Shown piece by piece: positions 16,332 through 25,321 of a DNA stretch of 64,000 bases. The position numbers and the translations under genes were made by a program. The notes below the pieces were generated by a model. It was given only the letters and a program-made list of their open reading frames with translations. It did not search any database and was not told the origin of the DNA. Location: positions 1 to 64,000 of the forward strand of contig CANJJT010000007.1 in the NCBI GenBank assembly GCA_947474715.1. Reading direction: 5' to 3'. This DNA is from CAIYPG01 sp903864555 (GTDB lineage: Bacteria > Pseudomonadota > Gammaproteobacteria > Burkholderiales > SG8-39). Position 1 is the first letter of the stretch, and every line of letters begins with the position of its first letter.

Positions 16332-18206
16332 ATGAACGGCATCGAGCGGGCCAAGGCGTTGTTTGCTGAAGGATTATCCCTGTACGGTGCAGCACGGTTT
16401 GCCGAAGCCGAGGGGCGTTTCCGCGAGGCCGACATCCTGGCACCGGGGCGCGTGTCGATATTGGGCAACCTGAGCGCCGCGCTGCTGCGCCAGGACAAGG
16501 TCAGCGAGGCCGAGACGTTTGCCCGTCAGGCACTGCAGATCGAGCCGGACAATATGGAAGCCTGCCTCAACCTGGCGGCCTGCCTGGAGAAGGATGGCCT
16601 GCTGGAGCAAGCCCTGGGGCAATTTCGCAAGGCCGCTGCGCTGCGACCGCAGTCGGCCGAGGCCTGGTTCGGTTGCGGACATGTCCAGGCTGCCATGAAA
16701 CAGTACGATCAGGCCCTCGCCAGCTACGACAAGGCCCTCGCCATCAAGCCTGATTTCGCCGATGGCTGGACACGCTATGCAGCCGTGCTCAAGGACCTGC
16801 ACTGGTACGACGATGCCCTTGTGGCCAATCAAAAGGCCCTGACCCTTGACCCGGCCCATCGCGACGCACTGCTGCTGCATGCCGTCACTCTGCGCAAGAC
16901 GCACCGCTACCGCGAAGCCTCGGACCAGCTGCAGCAGCTCCTGGCCATCGATCCAGAACATGCACAGGCATGGCTGCTGCTGGCCGTGAATCTGGAGGAG
17001 GTCAAGGATTACGAGGCTGCCATGCAGGCAGTAGAGCGTGCGCTGGCACTGCAACCCTCCCTGGACCAGGCCTGGTACACCAGGGGCACGCTCAACCAGA
17101 ACATGGGCAACTACCAGGCGGCGCTTGCCTGCCTGGACCGTGCAATCGAGGCCAATCCGGACATGACGGTGGCCTGGGCAGCGCGCGCGGGGCTGCAGGT
17201 GGCCAGTCCGGACAATGCAGAGGGCGCCATCAAGGCCAGCCTGGACAGCCTCGGCGTCTTTCTTGCCACCGAGTTCGCCCCGGACAAGGTCGTGCAAGCA
17301 CGCACATCGCGCGTGACCAGTGGCCTGGCAGTGCCGCTGTTCCGCATCAAGCATGATGTCCAGCAGGCGCAGTACCTGCAATCCGCCGGGTATGACGTGC
17401 CTGGCATGGCTGCCTTCCTGGAAACCGGCCAGCGCCTGATGGAAAAACCCGACAGGCTGGACGCCGACGATGCCACCATCCCGGTCACCCGGGACGAACT
17501 CTCGGCCCTGCTGCCCTACTGGCGCGCGCCGCTGCTCTACCCCATGCCGGACGCATTGCCAGCCTGTCTCAATCCGGACAACGACTGGCGCTCCATCGAG
17601 GAAAGCTACCTCGCGGGAACTCCCGAGGTGGTGCGCATCGACAATTTCCTGGCACCCGAAGCGCTGGCGGCCTTCCAGGAGTACGCGCTGGTTTCCAAGG
17701 TGTGGCTGACCGAATACCCGGACAAATACCTCGGGGCGTTTGCCAACCAGGGCTTCATTTCAGGCCTGCACCTGCGCCTCGCGAGCGAACTGCGCAAGGC
17801 CATGCCGCGGGTCTTCCTCGATTACGGCCTCACCCAACTGTGGGGATTCAAATACGACACGACATTGGGCAAAGGCATCAACGTGCATGCCGATTTCGCC
17901 CAGGTGAACCTCAACTTCTGGATCACCCCGGACGAGTACAACCTGGCGCCGGAAGCCGGCGGGCTGAAGTTGTTTGACGTGCCCTCCCCTGCCGACTGGA
18001 GCTTCGTCGATTTCAATGTCAACAAGAACAAGATCTACGAATTTCTCGATCGGCACAACGCCAAAAGCATCGTCGTGCCGCATGGGTGCAATCGCGCCGT
18101 GCTGTTCAATTCAGCCCTGTTCCACGAAACCGACCGCATCCTGTTTGCCGAAGGCTATCGCAGCCGCCGGGTGAATTTCACCTATCTTTTCGGCAAGCAG
18201 TTGTGA
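16332..18206 (+). CDS. TPR protein with C-terminal 2OG-Fe(II) oxygenase-like domain (paralogue)
   Basis: Protein of 624 residues. About eight to nine TPR units (1-300), linker, and a C-terminal domain strongly similar to that of the gene at 14161, with H519/D521 in NVHADFAQVNLNFWI, H598 in SALFHETD and the R612-R613 pair before NFTYLFGKQL. Its N-terminal 130 residues instead closely match the TPR-glycosyltransferase at 18278, for example the shared LGNLSAALLRQDKV. The gene is therefore a mosaic of its two neighbours. Located 24 bases after the small secreted gene, in one plus-strand run. Confidence 0.75.
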   Translation: MNGIERAKALFAEGLSLYGAARFAEAEGRFREADILAPGRVSILGNLSAALLRQDKVSEAETFARQALQIEPDNMEACLNLAACLEKDGLLEQALGQFRKAAALRPQSAEAWFGCGHVQAAMKQYDQALASYDKALAIKPDFADGWTRYAAVLKDLHWYDDALVANQKALTLDPAHRDALLLHAVTLRKTHRYREASDQLQQLLAIDPEHAQAWLLLAVNLEEVKDYEAAMQAVERALALQPSLDQAWYTRGTLNQNMGNYQAALACLDRAIEANPDMTVAWAARAGLQVASPDNAEGAIKASLDSLGVFLATEFAPDKVVQARTSRVTSGLAVPLFRIKHDVQQAQYLQSAGYDVPGMAAFLETGQRLMEKPDRLDADDATIPVTRDELSALLPYWRAPLLYPMPDALPACLNPDNDWRSIEESYLAGTPEVVRIDNFLAPEALAAFQEYALVSKVWLTEYPDKYLGAFANQGFISGLHLRLASELRKAMPRVFLDYGLTQLWGFKYDTTLGKGINVHADFAQVNLNFWITPDEYNLAPEAGGLKLFDVPSPADWSFVDFNVNKNKIYEFLDRHNAKSIVVPHGCNRAVLFNSALFHETDRILFAEGYRSRRVNFTYLFGKQL

Positions 18207-18277
18207 ACCCGGCAAGGCTTTCGTCCGGTGCAATGGGCTGGTCGGACCGTTGATCGCAGTCGCCTCAAGAGACCGGA

Positions 18278-19858
18278 ATGGGTGACTTCGAACGTGCCCG
18301 CAGCCTGTTTGGCGAAGGTCTGGCGCTGTACGGCGAGGAACACTACGCCGAGGCGGAAATGCGATTTCGCGAAGCCAACCGCCTTGCCCCGGGTCGCGTC
18401 TCCGTGCTGGGCAACCTGAGCGCCGCACTGCTGCGCCAGGACAAGGTCCGAGAAGCCCGCGAATTCGCCCGGGAGGCCAGCCGGATCGAGCCCGACAATC
18501 CGGAAGCCTGCCTGAACCTGGGCGTCTGCATGGAGAAGGAAGGCGAACTGGAACAGGCGCTGCAATGCTTCCGCAAGGCAGCCGCGCTGAGATCGGATTC
18601 AGCGGGGGCCTGGTGCAACTGCGGCCACGTACTCAATGCCCTCAAGCGGCATGAGGAGGCCCTGGCAAGCTACGACAAGGCGCTTGCCCTGAAGCCGGAT
18701 TTCGCCGACGCCTGGACCAACCGCGGCAGCACCCTCAACGAAATCGGGCGGTCGGCTGAAGCGCTGGCGAACCACGACCGTGCCCTCGCCCTCCAGCCGG
18801 CCCATGCGGAGGCCTGGTACAACCGGGGCAATGTCCTGGCGCAGTTGAGGCGCCACGATGAAGCGATCGAATGCCATGCGCAGGCCCTGAAACTGAAGCC
18901 GGCGTTCATCGACGCCCACATCAACAAGGCGGTCTCGTTGCTGACCCTGTGCCGCTTCGAACAAGGCTGGGAGGAATACGAATGGCGCTGGTCCAGCCCC
19001 GCCTTCCCCAGTGCCAGGCCCATCACCATTGCGCCGCCATGGGATGGCCAGTACGTGGACGGCACACTGTGGGTATGGGCCGAGCAGGGCATCGGTGACG
19101 AAATCCTCTACTGCAGCCTGCTGGACAGCCTGCGTCCGCTGGCGCGCCGGATCATGGTGACGGCAGACAGACGCTTGCTGCCCATGCTCAGCCGGTCCTT
19201 TCCCGGCATCGACTTCCGGGACAGCCAGTCTGTGGTGCCGCCCGGGCTGGCGGATCGCCAGACCGCCATGGGCAGCCTCGGCCGGCATCTGCGCCGCACG
19301 ACTGCGGAGTTTCCCTCTGGTGCAGCAGGCTTCCTGAAAGCCGATGCCCACCGCTCCGCCGCATTCCGCGCCCGGATCAGCCTTCCAGGCGAGCGTGTCT
19401 GCGGCATTGCCTGGGCCAGCAAGAACGTGAAGTTCGGCCCGCTGAAATCACTCAGGCTCGCCGACCTGCTGCCGGTGCTGAAACTGCCAGGCCTGCGTTT
19501 TGTCGACCTTCAGTACGGCGACACGGCCGAGGAGCGTGCCGGACTGACGCAGGCACACGACCTCACCATCCGGCATCTGGATGACCTGGATTGCTTCAAC
19601 GATATCGAGGGACTCGCCGCACTGATCGATGCCTGCGACTTCGTCGTGACCAGCAGCAACGTCACCGTCCACCTTGCCGGCGCCCTGGGCAAGCCCGCCC
19701 ATCTGATCACCCCGGCATCGCGGGGCAAGATCTGGTACTGGCACGAAAACCAGCCGCGCAGCCTGTGGTACCCCTCGGTGAGGATGCACTGGCAGGCCGC
19801 GGATCGCAGCTGGCATGGGGCGATTGCGGAAATCAGCCGCGAAATCAGTCAGGCCTAG
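18278..19858 (+). CDS. TPR protein with C-terminal glycosyltransferase-like domain
   Basis: Protein of 526 residues. Six full TPR units (1-220) lead into a GT-B-like region: WAEQGIGDEILYCSLLDSLR, a Rossmann-like half start ERVCGIAWASKNVKFGPLKS, and VTSSNVTVHLAGALGKPAHL followed by WYWHENQPRSLWYPSV. This is the same architecture as the gene at 3435 but with fewer repeats and a more diverged C-terminal half. It is probably a glycosyltransferase acting on an unknown acceptor. Last gene of the cassette that starts at 14161; 71 bases separate it from the preceding gene. Confidence 0.78.
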   Translation: MGDFERARSLFGEGLALYGEEHYAEAEMRFREANRLAPGRVSVLGNLSAALLRQDKVREAREFAREASRIEPDNPEACLNLGVCMEKEGELEQALQCFRKAAALRSDSAGAWCNCGHVLNALKRHEEALASYDKALALKPDFADAWTNRGSTLNEIGRSAEALANHDRALALQPAHAEAWYNRGNVLAQLRRHDEAIECHAQALKLKPAFIDAHINKAVSLLTLCRFEQGWEEYEWRWSSPAFPSARPITIAPPWDGQYVDGTLWVWAEQGIGDEILYCSLLDSLRPLARRIMVTADRRLLPMLSRSFPGIDFRDSQSVVPPGLADRQTAMGSLGRHLRRTTAEFPSGAAGFLKADAHRSAAFRARISLPGERVCGIAWASKNVKFGPLKSLRLADLLPVLKLPGLRFVDLQYGDTAEERAGLTQAHDLTIRHLDDLDCFNDIEGLAALIDACDFVVTSSNVTVHLAGALGKPAHLITPASRGKIWYWHENQPRSLWYPSVRMHWQAADRSWHGAIAEISREISQA

Positions 19859-19930
19859 CGGCCCCGCTGCATTTCAGCATGCCATGCTTGCTTCAATGCG
19901 GCAGGCATCCTGACCGGAGACGCCTCGTGC

Positions 19931-19957
19931 TTGGCCCGGGATGCTTTCCGATATGAT
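19931..19957 (+). promoter_or_regulatory. Weak promoter candidate for miaB
   Basis: TTGGCC (19931-19936) and TATGAT (19952-19957) lie 15 bases apart, a short spacer, about 90 bases before miaB. The -10 is good and the -35 is poor. The rest of the 191-base gap shows no terminator with a T-run for the TPR cassette. Confidence 0.3.
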
Positions 19958-20049
19958 AGGGGCCATCATTCGCATCACCACCTCCGGGGGGCGATTCCTG
20001 CACGCCGGCACGGCCTGCACCACCTGTGCTTCACTGAACCATTGTCAAT

Positions 20050-21387
20050 ATGACCAAGAAAGTCTATCTGCGCACCTTTGGCTGCCAGATGAACGAATAT
20101 GATTCGGCCCGCATCACCGACACGCTGCATGCGGCCGAGGGCTATGAACAGACCGCGGATCCGGCCGAGGCCGACCTCATCCTGTTCAATACCTGCTCGG
20201 TGAGGGAGCGGGCCCAGGAACGCGTGTTCCACGACCTGGGCCGGGTGCGCGAGTTCAAGCAGGCGAACCCCGCGGTCATGATAGGCGTGGGTGGATGCGT
20301 CGCCAGCCAGGAAGGCGGGCGCATCATCTCCCGCGCTCCCTACGTCGACGTGGTCTTCGGGCCGCAGACCCTGCACCGCCTGCCGGAACTGCTGGCCGAG
20401 CGCCGCCGCACCGGCAAGCCGCAGGTCGACATCAGCTTTCCCGAGGTTGAGAAGTTCGACAACATGCCACCGCCACGGGTGCAGGGTGCCTCGGCCTTTG
20501 TTTCCATCATGGAAGGCTGCAGCAAGTACTGCAGCTTCTGCGTGGTTCCCTACACACGCGGGGAGGAAGTATCCCGCCCTTTCGAAGACGTGCTGACCGA
20601 GATTGCCGGACTCGCTGTTGAAGGGGTCAGGGAAGTCACGCTGCTGGGACAGAACGTCAACGCCTACCGGGCCACGCTCGAAGGCGAGGCGGCTGACTTT
20701 GCCATGCTGCTGGAATACGTCGCCGACATCCCCGGCATCGAGCGCATCCGCTACACCACCTCCCATCCACGCGAGTTCTCCACACGGCTCATCGAAGCCC
20801 ATGCCCGCATCCCCAAGCTGGTGGCGCATGTGCACCTGCCGGTGCAATCAGGCTCGGACCGCATCCTGGCGGCGATGAAACGCAACTACACGGTGCTCGA
20901 GTACAAGTCGATCATCCGCAAGCTGCGCGCGGCGCGTCCTGACGTGTGCATCTCGTCGGACTTCATCATCGGCTTCCCTGGCGAGACCGAGGCCGATTTC
21001 GAAGCCACCATGAAGCTGATTGCCGATGTCGGGTTCGACGACTCGTACTCCTTCATCTACAGCCGCCGCCCTGGCACGCCTGCCGCGGAACTGGCCGATG
21101 ACACCCCGCATGAGGTCAAGGCTGAACGCCTGCAGCGCGTGCAGGCCCTGATACAGGCCGGCGCCGATGCCATCAGCCGGGCCATGCTGGGCTCGCTGCA
21201 GCGAGTGCTGGTTGAAGGCCCCTCGCGCAAGCGGCCGGATGAGCTTGCGGCGCGCACCGACAACAACCGCGTGATCAACTTTCGCGGCCCGGCGAATCTG
21301 GCGGGACAGTTCGTCGAACTGAAAGTCACCGGGGTGCTGACCCACACCTTGCGTGGCGAGCTTTCGACGCCCGTGCAGATGACCTGA
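20050..21387 (+). CDS. miaB: tRNA-2-methylthio-N6-dimethylallyladenosine synthase
   Basis: Radical-SAM methylthiotransferase of 445 residues that modifies i6A37 of tRNAs reading U-starting codons. The N-terminal UPF0004 domain starts KVYLRTFGCQMNEYDSARI and holds two more cluster cysteines (NTCSVRE, GVGGCVAS). The radical-SAM motif is CSKYCSFCVVPYTRG (CxxxCxxC). A C-terminal TRAM domain ends FVELKVTGVLTHTLRGEL. Length and motif order are those of MiaB, not RimO. It heads the miaB-phoH-ybeY-corC-lnt run. Confidence 0.97.
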   Translation: MTKKVYLRTFGCQMNEYDSARITDTLHAAEGYEQTADPAEADLILFNTCSVRERAQERVFHDLGRVREFKQANPAVMIGVGGCVASQEGGRIISRAPYVDVVFGPQTLHRLPELLAERRRTGKPQVDISFPEVEKFDNMPPPRVQGASAFVSIMEGCSKYCSFCVVPYTRGEEVSRPFEDVLTEIAGLAVEGVREVTLLGQNVNAYRATLEGEAADFAMLLEYVADIPGIERIRYTTSHPREFSTRLIEAHARIPKLVAHVHLPVQSGSDRILAAMKRNYTVLEYKSIIRKLRAARPDVCISSDFIIGFPGETEADFEATMKLIADVGFDDSYSFIYSRRPGTPAAELADDTPHEVKAERLQRVQALIQAGADAISRAMLGSLQRVLVEGPSRKRPDELAARTDNNRVINFRGPANLAGQFVELKVTGVLTHTLRGELSTPVQMT

Positions 21388-21424
21388 ACGGACTGCACAG
21401 GGATGCAAGCTCTCCGTTAAACTA

Positions 21425-22438
21425 GTGCGTCCTGCACAGAAACAGCGATATCCCGGATTGAAACTCAAACCCGTCGAACTGCGGCTCGAGCCAGTCGACA
21501 ACAAGCGTCTTTCCAACCTCTGCGGCGCGCTGGACGAAAATCTGCGTCAGATCGAGACCGCGCTGGACATTTCCATCTCCCGGCGTGGTGAACGCTTCAC
21601 CCTGCGCGGCAATTCGGCGCAAGCCGAGCTGGCTGCGCTCCTGCTGGAACGCTTCTACAACGACGCCAGGCGCCCCTTGTCACTGGATGACATCCAGCTG
21701 GGTCTGGTCGAATTCCGGCGCCAGTCCCATGCGCCGGCAGACACCAGGGCCAGGGTCGCCGACGGGCTACCCGGTGACGAACCGCCGCTTGCCACGCGAC
21801 GCACCGACCTGCGCGGGCGCACGCCCCGCCAGCGTGAATACATCCGCAACATCCTGGACCATGACATCACCTTTGGCATCGGGCCCGCGGGAACCGGAAA
21901 GACCTACCTCGCGGTGGCCTGTGCCGCAGATGCGCTCGAACGCGACACCGTCAAGCGCATCGTGCTGGTGCGTCCGGCAGTCGAAGCCGGGGAGCGGCTG
22001 GGCTTCCTGCCGGGTGACCTTGCCCAGAAAGTCGATCCCTACCTGCGTCCGCTCTACGACGCCCTCTACGACCTGCTCGGCTTCGACAAGGTGCAGAAAC
22101 TGCTGGAGCGCAGCGCCATTGAACTCGCGCCCCTTGCCTACATGCGTGGGCGCACGCTCAACCATGCCTTCGTCATCCTGGATGAAGCGCAGAACACCAC
22201 GCCGGAGCAGATGAAGATGTTCCTCACCCGCATGGGTTTCGGCTCCAAGAGCGTCATCACCGGCGACGTGACCCAGGTGGACCTTCCGCGCGGTGCCCGC
22301 AGCGGCCTCGCCGAGGCACGCAAAGTGCTGAAGGACGTGAGCGGCATCGCCTTTACCACCTTCCTCAGCGAGGATGTGGTTCGTCATCCACTGGTGCAGC
22401 GCATCGTCGACGCCTATGACACCCAAAAAAGCGACTGA
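21425..22438 (+). CDS. phoH: PhoH-like ATPase
   Basis: Cytoplasmic P-loop ATPase (YbeZ type) of about 337 residues, associated with ribosome and RNA metabolism through its partner YbeY. The Walker A motif is GIGPAGTGKTYLAV and Walker B is HAFVILDEAQNTTPEQMKMFLTRMGFGSK. The GTG at 21425 is the upstream-most start; TTG at 21458 (LKLKP) is possible, and neither has a clear ribosome site. It lies directly before ybeY, the conserved order. Confidence 0.93.
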   Translation: MRPAQKQRYPGLKLKPVELRLEPVDNKRLSNLCGALDENLRQIETALDISISRRGERFTLRGNSAQAELAALLLERFYNDARRPLSLDDIQLGLVEFRRQSHAPADTRARVADGLPGDEPPLATRRTDLRGRTPRQREYIRNILDHDITFGIGPAGTGKTYLAVACAADALERDTVKRIVLVRPAVEAGERLGFLPGDLAQKVDPYLRPLYDALYDLLGFDKVQKLLERSAIELAPLAYMRGRTLNHAFVILDEAQNTTPEQMKMFLTRMGFGSKSVITGDVTQVDLPRGARSGLAEARKVLKDVSGIAFTTFLSEDVVRHPLVQRIVDAYDTQKSD

Positions 22439-22898
22439 GCCGGCCACGGTGTCGCGCATACTGCTGACCGTGCAGGATGCCAGCGGCGCCACTGGCGTGC
22501 CGGTGCGCCGCACGCTGCTGCGCTGGGCGCGGGCGGCATTGCCACGATCAGCCGAAGTGACCTTGCGGGTGGTTGGAACAGGCGAGGGACGCAAGCTCAA
22601 CAAGGCCTGGCGGGAGCAGAACCATGCCACCAACGTGCTCACCTTCGAGTACGGCCTGGTGGGCGGCATGCTGCGCGGCGACGTGGTGTTGTGCGCCCCG
22701 GTGATTGCGCGCGAGGCCAGGCAGCAGGACAAGCGCCTGATGGCACATTATGCGCACATGGTGGTGCACGGACTACTGCACCTGCAGGGGCACGACCACC
22801 AGACAGACCGAGAGGCACAACGCATGGAGACGCTGGAGCGGCGCATACTCGCGCGGCTGGGCTATGCTGACCCCTATGTTGCGGAGGGATGGGGCTGA
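22416..22898 (+). CDS. ybeY: Endoribonuclease YbeY
   Basis: Metal-dependent RNase for 16S rRNA 3' maturation and ribosome quality control. The zinc motif is MVVHGLLHLQGHDHQTDREAQRME (HxxxHxxxxxH), preceded by ATNVLTFEY and LRGDVVLCAPV. The ATG at 22416 overlaps the end of phoH by 23 bases; GTG at 22449 would trim eleven residues and is nearly as likely. The stop overlaps the corC start as TGATG, indicating coupling. Confidence 0.92.
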   Translation: MTPKKATEPATVSRILLTVQDASGATGVPVRRTLLRWARAALPRSAEVTLRVVGTGEGRKLNKAWREQNHATNVLTFEYGLVGGMLRGDVVLCAPVIAREARQQDKRLMAHYAHMVVHGLLHLQGHDHQTDREAQRMETLERRILARLGYADPYVAEGWG

Positions 22899-23728
22899 TG
22901 GAACCGGATGACAAACCGACCTTGCTGGAGCGGCTGTCCGCGCTGATCATGCGCGAGCCGGAGGACCGCGAGCAGCTGCTGGAGCTGCTTCACTCGGCGC
23001 ACGAACGCAACCTGCTCGATGCCGACGCCCTTGCCATGATCGAGGGCGTGATGCAGGTGTCGGAGATGAGCGTGCGCGACATCATGATCCCCCGTTCGCA
23101 GATGGACGTCATCGACATCAACCAGAAGCCCGACGAGTTCATACCGGAGATCATCGCCACTGCACACTCCCGATTCCCCGTCATCGACAAGAGCCGCGAC
23201 GATGTCATCGGCGTGCTGCTGGCCAAGGACCTGTTGCGGTATTACGCCAGCGAGGAGGAATTCAACGTCCGTGACATGCTGCGTCCGGCCGTGTTCGTGC
23301 CCGAGTCCAAACCGCTCAACGTGCTGCTGCGGGAATTCCGCGCCAGCCGCAACCACATGGCCATCGTCGTTGATGAGTACGGCGGCGTATGCGGCCTGAT
23401 CACCATCGAGGACGTGCTGGAGCAGATCGTCGGCGACATCGAGGATGAGTATGACTTCGATGAATCCGAAGACAACATCCTGAGCGAGGAGAACGGCGGC
23501 TGGCGCGTCAAGACACAGACCGAAATCGCCGATTTCAACGAGGCCTTCGGCACCACCTTCTCCGATGATGAATACGACACCCTGGGCGGATTGCTGATTG
23601 CACGCTTTGGCCGCCTGCCCAAGCGCGGCGAAAGCCTGAGCATGCAAGGCCTGCGCTTCCAGGTGCTGCGCGCCGACAGCCGCCGACTGCACGTGGTGCA
23701 GGTACAGCGGCTCGCGGAGCCGGCCTGA
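22898..23728 (+). CDS. corC: Magnesium/cobalt efflux protein CorC (CBS-domain)
   Basis: Cytosolic CBS-pair protein of 276 residues. It starts MEPDDKPTLLERLSALIM; the CBS motifs include VRDIMIPRSQMDVI and DDVIGVLLAKDLLRYY, then NHMAIVVDEYGGVCGLITIEDVLEQIVGDIEDEYD, and a C-terminal transporter-associated domain (YDTLGGLLIARFGRLPKRGE). It contributes to Mg/Co tolerance; in several bacteria this family also supports envelope integrity next to lnt. GGAGG lies 11 bases before the ATG at 22898; an ATG three codons earlier is possible. Confidence 0.93.
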   Translation: MEPDDKPTLLERLSALIMREPEDREQLLELLHSAHERNLLDADALAMIEGVMQVSEMSVRDIMIPRSQMDVIDINQKPDEFIPEIIATAHSRFPVIDKSRDDVIGVLLAKDLLRYYASEEEFNVRDMLRPAVFVPESKPLNVLLREFRASRNHMAIVVDEYGGVCGLITIEDVLEQIVGDIEDEYDFDESEDNILSEENGGWRVKTQTEIADFNEAFGTTFSDDEYDTLGGLLIARFGRLPKRGESLSMQGLRFQVLRADSRRLHVVQVQRLAEPA

Positions 23729-23730
23729 GC

Positions 23731-25257
23731 ATGTCGGGAGCCGCCCTCCCGCCATTTCGCAGCCTCGCATCAGCCGCCCTCGCCGGAATCGTCACGGTGG
23801 CGGCCTTCGAGCCAGCCGGCCTGGCGCCACTGGCCATTGCCACCCTGGCGGGCTTGATGCTGCTGTGGCACCGGTCGGCAACACCAGCGGGCGCCGCGTG
23901 GACGGGGTTTGCCTTCGGCCTGGGTTACTTCGGCGCTGGCGTCTCCTGGGTCTATGTGAGCCTGCATACTTTCGGCATGATGCCGGCGGCATTGGCCGCG
24001 CTGGCCACGGTGCTCTTTTGCGCCTTTCTTGCGCTGTTCCCGGCACTGACCGGTTATCTCCAATCACGCGCAGGCAGTTCGATGGCGGTGCGCTGGTTGC
24101 TCGTCGTGCCCGCTGTCTGGACCTTGCTGGAATGGGTGCGCGGCTGGATATTCACCGGCTTTCCGTGGCTCAGCCTGGGCTATTCCCAGGCGACCACCCC
24201 GCTTGCCGGCTTCGCCCCGGTGCTGGGTGTATTCGGTGTCTCTCTCGTCACGCTGATCTGTGCCGGCCTGCTGGTTTATTCGGCACGCGAACAGGGAAAA
24301 CGCCGGCTCATGGCTGCAGCCGCCTTGCTGGTCCTGGTCACTGCCGGCTGGCTGCTGCGCGACCACGACTGGACCCAACCCGAGGGCCCTGCCATCAGAG
24401 TGGCCCTGGCCCAGGGCAACGTGCCGCAGAGCCTCAAGTTCGAACCCGGGCGTTATGCCGCCACACTGCAGACCTATCGCCGCCTTGCGGAACTGGCCGG
24501 GGCCGAGAATGCAAAGCTGGTGGTCTTTCCGGAAACCGCCATCCCGCGCATGCTCGACCAGGTGGAAGGCCGCTACCTGGAAGACCTGCAGGACCTGATG
24601 CAAGCGTTCAACGCCGACCTGCTGCTGGGCGCACCGCTGCGTGACCGCGATGGCCGCTATTACAACAGCGTGGTGAGCCTGGGCAGTTCCCGTTCACAAC
24701 GCTATGACAAGGTCCACCTGGTGCCCTTCGGCGAGTTCATCCCGGCCGGGTTCGACTGGATCCTGCAGGTGTTGCAGATTCCGCTGTCGGACTTCAGCGC
24801 GGGAACAGTGCAGCAACGTCCGCTTGCCCTGGGCCGCGACCACCCGATCCTGGTTGCCGTGAACATCTGCTACGAGGATGCATTCGGCGAGGAAATCATC
24901 CGCCAGTTGCCCGAAGCCACCTTGCTGGCCAATGTCAGCAACGTCGCCTGGTTTGGCGATTCGCTGGCGCCGGACCAGCATCTGCAGATATCGCAGATGC
25001 GTGCAATGGAAACCGGACGCTACATGCTGCGGGCCACCAACAGCGGTGTCACCGCCATCATCGACGAGAAGGGCGTGGTGCGTTCACGGCTACCCAAGTT
25101 CACCGAAGGCCTGCTCAATGGCAGCGCCCAAGCCTTCGCCGGGGCGACGCCCTTTGTGCGATGGGGCAACGGGCCGGCACTCGCACTGTGCTGGCTGATG
25201 CTGGCTGCCGGCGCGCTGCTCGCGCGACACAGGACTGCGCCGGAAGCACCCGTCTGA
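23731..25257 (+). CDS. lnt: Apolipoprotein N-acyltransferase
   Basis: Inner-membrane enzyme that adds the third acyl chain to lipoproteins before Lol sorting. About six N-terminal membrane segments (residues 10-205) are followed by a periplasmic nitrilase domain. Its catalytic parts are VVFPETAIPR (Glu), RYDKVHLVPFGEFIP (Lys) and VAVNICYEDAFGEE (Cys in NICYE). A last hydrophobic segment anchors the C-terminus. Length 508 residues is typical. It starts two bases after corC. Confidence 0.96.
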   Translation: MSGAALPPFRSLASAALAGIVTVAAFEPAGLAPLAIATLAGLMLLWHRSATPAGAAWTGFAFGLGYFGAGVSWVYVSLHTFGMMPAALAALATVLFCAFLALFPALTGYLQSRAGSSMAVRWLLVVPAVWTLLEWVRGWIFTGFPWLSLGYSQATTPLAGFAPVLGVFGVSLVTLICAGLLVYSAREQGKRRLMAAAALLVLVTAGWLLRDHDWTQPEGPAIRVALAQGNVPQSLKFEPGRYAATLQTYRRLAELAGAENAKLVVFPETAIPRMLDQVEGRYLEDLQDLMQAFNADLLLGAPLRDRDGRYYNSVVSLGSSRSQRYDKVHLVPFGEFIPAGFDWILQVLQIPLSDFSAGTVQQRPLALGRDHPILVAVNICYEDAFGEEIIRQLPEATLLANVSNVAWFGDSLAPDQHLQISQMRAMETGRYMLRATNSGVTAIIDEKGVVRSRLPKFTEGLLNGSAQAFAGATPFVRWGNGPALALCWLMLAAGALLARHRTAPEAPV

Positions 25258-25321
25258 GCGGGGTTTTCCACTCGGGAAAGCCGGTAAAATCTGAGCCCTC
25301 CCACGTGCCGGCTGCAAACCC

